From assembly GCA_031289815.1 (NCBI GenBank), contig JAITOS010000036.1, positions 1 through 15,607 on the forward strand: DNA of 15,607 bases. Reading direction: 5' to 3'. The DNA is from Peptococcaceae bacterium (GTDB taxonomy: Bacteria; Bacillota; Desulfitobacteriia; Desulfitobacteriales; Desulfitobacteriaceae). The notes below the pieces were generated by a model, which ran no database searches, was not told the DNA's origin, and was given only the letters and a program-made list of their open reading frames with translations. Shown in pieces: positions 1 to 6,528 of the stretch; position 1 is the stretch's first letter; every line of letters begins with the position of its first letter. The translations under genes and the position numbers were made by a program.

Positions 1-3000
1 GTCTTTGACACCACCCTGAGTTCCGTTTATGCGGCGCTGTATAAGGCCGCGGAAGATACAGTTGCGGAAAATGACACGCCGCTCATAGAAGATAATACGC
101 TGGTCGTGGAAGAGACAGAGGTTCCGCTGGGCGGCGGTAGTGGTGGGGGCAGTAGCGGCGGTGGCGGCTACAGCTATGGCAGCGGCGGCGGTAGCGACAG
201 TGGCAACAGCGGTAATAGTGGCAATAGCAATAACGGCGGCGGTGATAACACGGGAGGCGTTAATTTGGAACCAACGATTACCGTTGCTACAGCGTTTGTT
301 TCCGGAGAAACCACGCAATATGCGGTTGACGTGACCTATACGGCGACCGCCAGCGCCGGGGCAAGCGTCTCTGAGGTATCCTATTCCATCAACGGCGGCG
401 CGGCGGAATACCTTTATCTGCGCGGCGGGGATGGCGTAAGCGCCAAGGGTACGCTGGGAGCAGGCCGCGTCCTGCTGACGCCGGATGAAAACAGTATCGT
501 TTTCACGGTCAAAGATACCGCCGGAAAAACAGCGGTCTTTGCCGTCGCGGAAAAACCGGTTTATGTCTTCGGAACGACGCCGGAGTATGACGACCAGTAC
601 ATCAGCGCTTCGGCTACTAATGAAGGCTGGCAATATGTCACCAACCGAATTGTCGCCTTCGCCCAAAGCGGTGTCAGCGATGAACTGATTTACGCGGCGG
701 TTTCCGGGATAGACGGCACGATTGTCGGTCGGGTGAATGTCATCGATATGTACTTCATCCAATTCGAGTCGTCCCTCAGCGAAGCGGAATTAACGGCGAA
801 ATGCGAGGCTTTGACGACCGGAGATGCGGCGGTGTTTGAGTCGGCGGTTCTGGATCTGATTTCCTCGGCTACCGTTGAAGCCGCCCCTACAAATGATCCG
901 TGGTGGAACGTTGCGAACCGTCAGTGGGGATTGGACGCTATCCAAGCTCCAGAAGCGTGGGCAAGCTACGGCGGCTATTTCCGCGACGTTAAAGTGGGGG
1001 TTTCGGACAACGGTTTTCTGAATACCCACGAAGATTTGCAAATCCCAGCAAGCAATGTGTTCAATCGTTTTTTGGGAAGCGATGACCACGGAACCCACGT
1101 AATCGGCACGATTGGTGCGGTTCAAAACAATAATAAAGGGTTGGCGGGGGTAGTCAACGCCCGCCGGTCTGATCTCTATGGATATGATGTATTTACTTTA
1201 ACGGACGATGGCGTTCAAGGTGCGCGAACTCCGGAGGCAATGGAAATTGCGGGGTTGGCGTGGAATGTACAGCATGGAGCGAAGGTTATAAATTACAGTA
1301 TAGGCCGTGATGAGGGAACAAATTGGGCTAGTCGCAGTGCTCATTATAACAGCTACTATGGTCTGGCAATGAATAAGCTGCTAGATGGTGGGTATGATTT
1401 CGTCGTTGTCAACGCGGCGGGAAATGATGCGGTTGATGCAAACCGTAACGGAGGATTCGTTGGTGTTACAGATTCCGAGTGGGTGAGCCGTATCATTGTT
1501 GTCGGGGCAACAGATAAAAATGGAGATATAGCATCGTTCTCAAACTATGGTGGCCGAGTGGATGTGGTCGCTCCAGGTGTGGACATTTACAGTACAATAG
1601 CCACCAGTAGTACGGCATATGCAAACTACCAAGGCACATCTATGGCGGCGCCGCACGTGACGGGTGTTGCCGCCTTGGTCTGGGCGGCGAATCCCGGCAT
1701 TTCGGGTACGCAGGTAAAACAAATCATTGTGGATTCGGCGAACGAATCCGGGCTTGCGGTTGAAGATACCCGCGGCGGTTCTATTCCGAGACAAACCTAT
1801 CACCAGGTCAACGCCAAAGCAGCGGTTGCCAAGGCGATCGGAGAAACTCCGGCGTTGACGGCGGGCCGTCTGGCGGGCAAAATAGTTAATGCGGCAAACA
1901 CGGACGTGGGAATAGGCGGCGCAGTGATTGCGTTGTACTCCGGCATTAACGATCCTCCCGTCCGGACGACGACATCCGGAACAGACGGGCAATATGTCAT
2001 TGATAACATCGCGACCGGTCGCTATTACCTGACAATCGCCGCAGATGGGTATGTACCGGAAACCGGTTTTGTGCAAATCGAAGCGGGCGTAACGACATTT
2101 TTTCATCAGCTCAATGCCGTTCCCGCAAGCTCGGAGAATGGTACGGTCAGCGGCAGCGTGATTAACGCCTTCACCGGTAGCGTGGTCAGCGGCACGGCAA
2201 TAACCCTCGATTTCCGGCGCGGGATCGATTATAATCCGGACTCGCCGGGTAATATTGTCGGAACCACGACTGCGGCAAACGGCGCGTATGCGATTAGCTT
2301 GCCCGCCGGAAACTACACGGTGACAGCCAGCGGCGACGGCTATATCACCACGAAGGCTTATGTTTATGCGCTGGGCGGACAGAGCGTGGCGAACCAGAAT
2401 GTGGTGATCTCACCGGTGTTTGAAGAAGGCGCGATGGGTGCGGTTCGTATCGTATTGACCTGGGGAGAATTACCGAGTGATCTTGATTCTCACTTGGTTG
2501 GGCCGGCTGCGGGCGGCGGGGATTTCCACATCTACTTCGGGGACCAGAATTATGGTAGCTACGCGAACCTTGACGTCGATGATGTAACGAGTTACGGTCC
2601 AGAAACCGTCACCATTAATACCTTGTTCGACGGGACTTACGACTACTACGTTCACGATTTTACCAATCGCAGCAGCACAACAAGCGATTATTTGCGCAAC
2701 TCCCAGGCGGTCGTGCGTATTTACAGCTCGGACAATGAGCTGCTCAGGACGTTTAATGTACCGACGGGCGGCGGGGCGAGTACGATCTGGAGTGTATTCA
2801 GCTTGGAAGTGACTGACGGTGTGTACCGCATTGTGCCGGTGAATACGATGCACAATGAAGTGACGTCAGCATCGAATGTTGGCCGCCGATCAACGCAAGA
2901 CTATGAAAACGGAAACGAGGCATATCCGGAGTATCCTGGTGTAGATGAAAATCCTTTCGGATCATATGACGCCTATCTGGGCGAGGAAGAAGATATTATT

Positions 3001-3108
3001 GGGGATGGAACAGAAGAATATCCTGATTTCCTGGGTGCGGAATCGCTCTTGGGTGAGGAAGGACTTATTGGTGGAGCGGAAGAACCGTTCCCTCTAAGCC
3101 AAGAGTAA
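1..3108 (+). CDS. Secreted multidomain subtilisin-like (S8) serine protease, 5' end missing
   Basis: The frame is open from base 1, so this is the 3' part of a longer gene. The GTG at 106 has no ribosome binding site and is not a real start. Residues are counted from that GTG. A Gly/Ser/Asn-rich linker (about 7-47) is followed by an Ig-like stretch (about 50-155), a region resembling a subtilase propeptide (about 177-255), and the S8 catalytic domain (about 262-577). The catalytic residues are Asp301 (VSDNG), His328 (HGTHV), and Ser512 (GTSMAAPHV), with oxyanion Asn440 (AAGN). Two carboxypeptidase-regulatory/CnaB-like beta domains follow (586-665 and 679-772). Next comes a YfaP/DUF2135-like domain beginning LTWGELPSDLDSHL (about 780-910), then a Glu/Gly/Tyr-rich acidic tail. 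All catalytic residues are present, so it is probably an active extracellular protease that degrades protein or processes the envelope; its target is unknown. No C-terminal sorting signal is visible, so any anchor would be in the missing N-terminus. Confidence 0.9.
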   Translation, partial: VFDTTLSSVYAALYKAAEDTVAENDTPLIEDNTLVVEETEVPLGGGSGGGSSGGGGYSYGSGGGSDSGNSGNSGNSNNGGGDNTGGVNLEPTITVATAFVSGETTQYAVDVTYTATASAGASVSEVSYSINGGAAEYLYLRGGDGVSAKGTLGAGRVLLTPDENSIVFTVKDTAGKTAVFAVAEKPVYVFGTTPEYDDQYISASATNEGWQYVTNRIVAFAQSGVSDELIYAAVSGIDGTIVGRVNVIDMYFIQFESSLSEAELTAKCEALTTGDAAVFESAVLDLISSATVEAAPTNDPWWNVANRQWGLDAIQAPEAWASYGGYFRDVKVGVSDNGFLNTHEDLQIPASNVFNRFLGSDDHGTHVIGTIGAVQNNNKGLAGVVNARRSDLYGYDVFTLTDDGVQGARTPEAMEIAGLAWNVQHGAKVINYSIGRDEGTNWASRSAHYNSYYGLAMNKLLDGGYDFVVVNAAGNDAVDANRNGGFVGVTDSEWVSRIIVVGATDKNGDIASFSNYGGRVDVVAPGVDIYSTIATSSTAYANYQGTSMAAPHVTGVAALVWAANPGISGTQVKQIIVDSANESGLAVEDTRGGSIPRQTYHQVNAKAAVAKAIGETPALTAGRLAGKIVNAANTDVGIGGAVIALYSGINDPPVRTTTSGTDGQYVIDNIATGRYYLTIAADGYVPETGFVQIEAGVTTFFHQLNAVPASSENGTVSGSVINAFTGSVVSGTAITLDFRRGIDYNPDSPGNIVGTTTAANGAYAISLPAGNYTVTASGDGYITTKAYVYALGGQSVANQNVVISPVFEEGAMGAVRIVLTWGELPSDLDSHLVGPAAGGGDFHIYFGDQNYGSYANLDVDDVTSYGPETVTINTLFDGTYDYYVHDFTNRSSTTSDYLRNSQAVVRIYSSDNELLRTFNVPTGGGASTIWSVFSLEVTDGVYRIVPVNTMHNEVTSASNVGRRSTQDYENGNEAYPEYPGVDENPFGSYDAYLGEEEDIIGDGTEEYPDFLGAESLLGEEGLIGGAEEPFPLSQE

Positions 3109-3140
3109 CGATTCTATAGTTACAAATTTCCACTGAACTT

Positions 3141-3172
3141 AGCGACAAGACCATTAATTTGGTCTTGTCGCT
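3141..3172 (+). terminator. Hairpin terminator after the protease gene
   Basis: A perfect 12-bp inverted repeat, AGCGACAAGACC / GGTCTTGTCGCT, with an 8-base AT loop lies 32 bp after the protease stop. The downstream T-tract is poor (TCGCATTT). It may therefore be a weak intrinsic terminator or an mRNA 3'-end stabiliser. Confidence 0.65.
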
Positions 3173-3619
3173 TCGCATTTAAACACAAAACATATGCAGG
3201 GTACTGACGCCGCGTAGCTTAGTCACATATTTCTTGGGATAGACCACCACGGGTATAAGGAAGATCATCCCGTCCCGTTCGCTTGAACAATCAACTGCAT
3301 TTTTGAAACGATTCGGGCGCTGTGGAAGGGGTTGACAAACCGGACACACAAGTGCTCCAGACCCAAAACCCAGCGAAGGGCGGACGGTTCCGCGAAAAGC
3401 GAGGCATGGACGCCGAGCGCGTCCCTTTGCGTCAGGAAAGGCGCAGCGGGACGAAAAGCGGAACCGTCCCCCCTGCGCTGACCCCGGCAAAAGAGGAGGC
3501 GAGTCCCTCCTTCGCGGGTTCCGGCAAACAAGAAAGCGCACCCGCACACCACCGCCGACTCCAAAAAGAAGCCAGCCGAACCACCACTCTTGCACCACGT
3601 ATCGCAAAAAAACATTTCC
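3173..3619. other. Intergenic stretch without a credible gene
   Basis: About 450 bases between the protease terminator and the trpB promoter. Open frames exist on both strands (plus 3322-3645; minus 3179-3607 and 3265-3615). Their translations are rich in Arg, Gly, Pro and Cys, overlap one another in several frames, and match no family I recognise. They are best explained by the high GC content, which lowers stop-codon frequency. No T-box or riboswitch core was recognised. The one clear structure is the inverted repeat at 3371-3480. Confidence 0.6.
3371..3480. repeat. GC-rich imperfect inverted repeat, REP/MITE-like
   Basis: Arms 3371-3393 and 3458-3480 are complementary at 21 of 23 positions. 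The inner 12 bp (GGACGGTTCCGC / GCGGAACCGTCC) are perfect. The 64-base spacer holds a smaller inverted repeat (CGTCCC 3420-3425 with GGGACG 3448-3453). The motif GCGAAAAGCG or a close variant follows one arm and precedes the other. From memory, GGGACGGTTC-type motifs recur as dispersed repeats in several Firmicute genomes, sometimes with IS200-like (RAYT) transposases. Assigning this element to that class is inference. No transposase lies in the window. Confidence 0.5.
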
Positions 3620-3648
3620 TTGGCAGAAGCGCGATGATGATATAAAAT
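3620..3648 (+). promoter_or_regulatory. Sigma-A type promoter of trpB
   Basis: A -35 of TTGGCA (3620-3625), a 17-base spacer and a -10 of TAAAAT (3643-3648) lie about 45 bases before the trpB start. TATAAA (3641-3646) overlaps but would leave a 15-base spacer. No operator, attenuator or T-box was recognised between it and the gene. Confidence 0.55.
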
Positions 3649-3692
3649 AAAGAAGATCGAGCCTTGATGTATTAGAGGAGAGTGAAGCTAAG

Positions 3693-5057
3693 ATGAGTGA
3701 GACGAAAATCTATCTGAGTGAAAAAGAAATTCCTACCCGTTGGTATAACATCCAGGCGGATATGCCGAATTTGCCGAAACCGCCGCTGAATCCGCAGACG
3801 ATGAAACCGGCCGGACCGGAAGACCTGACCCCGATTTTCCCGATGGACTTGATTTTACAGGAAATGGGTACGGAACGCTGGATTGAGATTCCGGAAGAAG
3901 TTCGCGAACTCTACAAAATGTGGCGGCCTTCGCCGCTGATCCGGGCGCGGCAGCTGGAAAAAGCCCTGGATACGCCCGCTAAGATCTATTTCAAATATGA
4001 GGGAGTCAGTCCGGCCGGCAGCCATAAGCTCAATTCGGCGATTCCCCAAGCCTATTACAATAAGAAAGCGGGGATCAAGCGTTTGGCGACGGAAACGGGC
4101 GCCGGACAATGGGGTTCCGCTTTGTCGATTGCCTGCAAATTTTTCGATCTGGAATGCGTGGTCTATATGGTGAAAGTGAGCTATCAGCAGAAACCGTACC
4201 GCCGTTCTTTGATGAACGTCTATGGGGCGCAGGTTTTTGCCAGTCCCAGTGAACAGACCCAGGCCGGAAGGAAGATTTTGGCTGAAAATCCGAATAATTT
4301 GGGCAGCCTGGGCATTGCGATCAGCGAAGCGGTTGAAGACGCGGTGTTGCGCGAGGATACCAATTATGCTTTGGGGAGCGTCTTAAACCACGTGGCCCTC
4401 CACCAAACCGTGATCGGATTGGAAACAAAAAAGCAATTTGAAAGCCTGGGAGAATATCCGGATATCGTCATCGCTTGCTGCGGCGGCGGCAGCAATTTCG
4501 GCGGCTTAGCCTTTCCTTTTGTCCATGACAATTTGAAAGAAGGAAAAAAGACGCGGCTGATCGCCGTGGAGCCGGAGGCCTGTCCGACCTTAACCAGAGG
4601 GACATTCGCTTATGATTTCGGCGACGTGGCGGGGATGACCCCCTTGCTGTCCATGTATACCCTGGGGAAAGATTTTATGCCGGACGGGATTCACGCCGGC
4701 GGCTTGCGCTATCACGGGGCTTCAACCCTGGTTTCGCAGCTCTATAAGGATAAGCTCATCGAAGCGCGCGCGGTCGGGCAGGTGGGGACGTTTGAAGCGG
4801 CGTTGCTGTTTGCGCAAAACGAAGCGATTCTGCCGGCGCCGGAATCCTCCCACGCGATTCGCGCCGCGATTGATGAAGCGCTGCTGTGTAAAGAAAGCGG
4901 CGAACCAAAGACCATCGTCTTTTGCCTGAGCGGGCATGGGCATTTTGATCTGACGGCTTACGAAAATTATCTCTCCGGACAATTAAAGGACCATGCCCTG
5001 CCGGAGGCAGAACTAAAAGCGGCGATCAACCAGCTGCCGGTCATTCCGGGGGAATAG
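3693..5057 (+). CDS. trpB: TrpB2-type tryptophan synthase beta chain
   Basis: PLP enzyme that makes L-tryptophan from indole and serine in the cytoplasm. At 454 residues with an extended N-terminus (EKEIPTRWYNI, then WRPSPLIRARQLE), it is the long TrpB2 (TrpB-like) form rather than the roughly 400-residue TrpB1. The PLP lysine is Lys112 in GSHKLNSA, and the cofactor phosphate loop is GGGSNFGG (264-271). The ATG is preceded by AGAGGAG (3674-3680) at a 12-base spacing, slightly long. The gene is monocistronic: its own promoter lies upstream, a strong terminator lies downstream, and no trpA or other trp gene is beside it. TrpB2 proteins often lack the TrpA contact surface and may act alone as indole-salvage or serine-using enzymes. 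The family call is firm; its in vivo role is inferred. Confidence 0.93.
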   Translation: MSETKIYLSEKEIPTRWYNIQADMPNLPKPPLNPQTMKPAGPEDLTPIFPMDLILQEMGTERWIEIPEEVRELYKMWRPSPLIRARQLEKALDTPAKIYFKYEGVSPAGSHKLNSAIPQAYYNKKAGIKRLATETGAGQWGSALSIACKFFDLECVVYMVKVSYQQKPYRRSLMNVYGAQVFASPSEQTQAGRKILAENPNNLGSLGIAISEAVEDAVLREDTNYALGSVLNHVALHQTVIGLETKKQFESLGEYPDIVIACCGGGSNFGGLAFPFVHDNLKEGKKTRLIAVEPEACPTLTRGTFAYDFGDVAGMTPLLSMYTLGKDFMPDGIHAGGLRYHGASTLVSQLYKDKLIEARAVGQVGTFEAALLFAQNEAILPAPESSHAIRAAIDEALLCKESGEPKTIVFCLSGHGHFDLTAYENYLSGQLKDHALPEAELKAAINQLPVIPGE

Positions 5058-5102
5058 CGCCGGACGATTAATGGCGTCTATCTAAAACATAACGGGGAAG
5101 CG

Positions 5103-5174
5103 CTATTGATTTTCTTCAGGGAAATAGAATCCTTCCCGTTCGTATTCCCACTCATATTCAATAATAAAAGCCAT
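5103..5174 (-). CDS. Possible 23-residue small ORF in the terminator region
   Basis: On the minus strand an ATG inside the terminator hairpin opens a 23-codon frame ending in TAG. It is rich in Glu and aromatic residues (the middle reads EYEWEYEREGFYFPEE). An in-frame TAG lies three codons upstream, so it is not the tail of a longer gene. No good Shine-Dalgarno precedes it, and the start would be paired in the hairpin. It may be chance; kept only because the composition is unusual. Confidence 0.15.
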   Translation of the reverse strand: MAFIIEYEWEYEREGFYFPEENQ

Positions 5175-5210
5175 TTTGGTATGCTATCCAAAATGGCTTT
5201 TATAGTTTTT
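5164..5210. terminator. Strong bidirectional terminator between trpB and the lipoprotein gene
   Basis: A perfect 16-bp inverted repeat (5164-5179 with 5188-5203; core AAAAGCCATTTTGG) has an 8-base loop. The plus strand continues with AGTTTTT. The minus strand continues with TTATTATTG, which is also T-rich. It sits between two convergent genes and can serve both. Confidence 0.85.
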
Positions 5211-5222
5211 AAAGGCAGTCGT

Positions 5223-6020
5223 TTATTCCCCGTCCAGGGTAAAGGCGGCGAATAAAGTATACTTGTCGGAGTCTCCGGGCGCTCTCAGGAAGGAAGCGAT
5301 TTTGACGAGACGGTATGCTCCCGCTGGCAGCTCGCCGTAAAGCCGTTCCCAGTCGATAGTGATTTCCGCCGCTTGTCTGGCCGCGAGAAGATACCCTATG
5401 TCATAGAATCCCAAATTTTCAGTAAAAACGACGGCGACGTCTGCCCAAGCAGCATTATCTCGGCGTTGCAGCTTATAATAATCGCCATAGGTATAGGCGT
5501 TATCCGTGGCGTTTTTAAGGACAAAGACCGCTCCGGACGGCGTCAGCGTACCTTCTTGAAGCCGCATGACGATCGGCCATTGGCTTAAAAATTCGTCCAA
5601 GTCCCCGTCACGGATATCTATGCCGTTGCTGGGAGTTTCCCATCTGTTTACCAGAACGATGCTATCGGGTTTGCCGCTTTTCGGGGAGTTTACGATAAGC
5701 CAGTAGTCGTCCTCGACCGGATAGAGCGCCATGCGATAATATTCGGGAGGGAAATCCGCACTCACGCCCGAACTGCCTCGGTAGGCCGCCAAATCCTCAA
5801 AAACAAGGTCGTCGCCTTTCTTGGCGAGTTTCCGCACGTCGTCCAGCGTCATTTCGATGCCGCCCAGATTACCGATGCCGTCCGAGTTGCCCGCTTGTCC
5901 GAGCGGAATAGAATCGATTTCCGGCACGTCCGTGTTGATCAACGCGCAACCCGCGCACAACACCGCCGCCAGGGCCACCGCCGCGATGACGGTGAGGAAC
6001 CGTGATTTTCTAAAATTCAA
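5223..6020 (-). CDS. Putative lipoprotein with C-terminal Ig-like (Big_14-like) domain
   Basis: 265 residues. The N-terminus is basic (NFRKSR), followed by a hydrophobic stretch and LCAGC, so Cys25 is the probable lipidation site. Cys at -3 is not the usual lipobox residue, which makes the lipoprotein call likely but not certain. The C-terminal half (about 150-265) has the pattern of a bacterial Ig-like domain I recall as Big_14: a YTYGDYYKLQRR-like strand, then ITIDWERLYGELPAGAYRLVK. The middle resembles no family I can name. The start is TTG at 6020, chosen because AGAGGAG (minus strand, 6037-6031) lies 10 bases upstream and the signal sequence begins there. It follows the TM1266-like gene by 80 bp with no clear promoter between, so the two may be co-transcribed. 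Role unknown; probably on the outer face of the cytoplasmic membrane. Confidence 0.75.
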   Translation of the reverse strand: MNFRKSRFLTVIAAVALAAVLCAGCALINTDVPEIDSIPLGQAGNSDGIGNLGGIEMTLDDVRKLAKKGDDLVFEDLAAYRGSSGVSADFPPEYYRMALYPVEDDYWLIVNSPKSGKPDSIVLVNRWETPSNGIDIRDGDLDEFLSQWPIVMRLQEGTLTPSGAVFVLKNATDNAYTYGDYYKLQRRDNAAWADVAVVFTENLGFYDIGYLLAARQAAEITIDWERLYGELPAGAYRLVKIASFLRAPGDSDKYTLFAAFTLDGE

Positions 6021-6100
6021 AATTTTCTTTCTCCTCTTTGTATGCCGTCCTCATCGAGGGCGAACGGAGTGCGGGCGAAAATTTTGCCTCTCGCCACAGC

Positions 6101-6361
6101 TCAAGACTGCGAGATATCGCCGTCGGTGATGGCGGCTTTTACGGTGGCGCCGGGAAGCTCACCCAGCTTTTTGATAAAGCCGTTGATAGCGTCCAATTCG
6201 GCCACGACCGTCAAAGAGATCATCGCTACCCGACCTTGTTCAAAGGGAATCCCCATCCGACCGCGGATAATCGAACTGTATTCGGAGATCAAATCATTAC
6301 AGGGTCTCTGATGTTGGTGCGGTTGATTCAAAATAATACTGATAATAGCGGCTCTGCTCAC
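6101..6361 (-). CDS. TM1266-family putative regulator (iron-only hydrogenase system type)
   Basis: A small cytoplasmic protein of 86 residues, the usual size for the family. The diagnostic core is present: an EYSSIIRGRMGIP block, then VAMISLTVV, and a C-terminal KKLGELPGATVKAA. Family members have an ACT/NikR-C-terminal-like fold and are annotated as putative regulators of [FeFe]-hydrogenase systems, though their function is poorly known. The start is GTG at 6361: AAGGAAAGGA (minus strand, 6380-6371) is 9 bases upstream, and the conserved region begins at once. The frame stays open to 6424, but that extension lies over the promoter. An N-terminal HQHQRPC stretch (His15, His17, Cys21) is unlike the members I recall. 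No hydrogenase gene is in view. It is probably first in a two-gene unit with the lipoprotein. Confidence 0.85.
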   Translation of the reverse strand: MSRAAIISIILNQPHQHQRPCNDLISEYSSIIRGRMGIPFEQGRVAMISLTVVAELDAINGFIKKLGELPGATVKAAITDGDISQS

Positions 6362-6395
6362 AAGCGTCAGTCCTTTCCTTTGCTTACTATTTAGA

Positions 6396-6424
6396 ATTAT
6401 ATCATTTTGCCGGGAAGCAAGCAA
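6396..6424 (-). promoter_or_regulatory. Sigma-A type promoter for the TM1266-like gene
   Basis: On the minus strand there is TTGCTT (6424-6419), a 17-base spacer and a perfect TATAAT (6401-6396). It lies 34 bases before the GTG start. The -10 is perfect and the -35 has three of six consensus bases. Confidence 0.6.
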
Positions 6425-6528
6425 TGGGAGGATAGCGGCGCTGTCTCAAAATTATCATCACTATCAGCGCGGACGGCATGTCTAAAACAGCTTACAGCGT
6501 CATAGCTTGGTAACAGGAGGGGAAAGGA

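Noticed and set aside
106..108. GTG as the start of the protease gene
   Set aside because: No ribosome binding site precedes it and the frame is open all the way to base 1, so the gene begins outside the window.
3179..3645. Overlapping ORFs on both strands in the trpB upstream gap
   Set aside because: Arg/Gly/Pro/Cys-rich translations in several overlapping frames, no recognisable domain, and coincident with a GC-rich inverted repeat.
3320..3692. T-box or trp riboswitch/attenuator before trpB
   Set aside because: No T-box core, tryptophan-rich leader peptide or terminator-antiterminator pair could be found; the hairpin present is upstream of the likely promoter.
5053..5107. 8-bp inverted repeat AATAGCGC / GCGCTATT after trpB
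   Set aside because: The arms are perfect but short with a 39-base loop; likely chance next to the much stronger terminator at 5164.
5821..6394. Plus-strand ORFs opposite the lipoprotein and TM1266-like genes
   Set aside because: Shadows of the minus-strand genes without recognisable products.
6362..6424. Longer N-terminus for the TM1266-like protein
   Set aside because: The extension covers the -10 and -35 elements and the ribosome binding site, and the conserved domain starts at the GTG 6361.
6476..6508. Sigma-E promoter for spoIIIAA (CATAGCTT at 6501-6508 as -10)
   Set aside because: The -10 is a partial match, and no acceptable -35 of the ATATT type lies 13-15 bases upstream. A sigma-E promoter is expected from biology but cannot be located with confidence.
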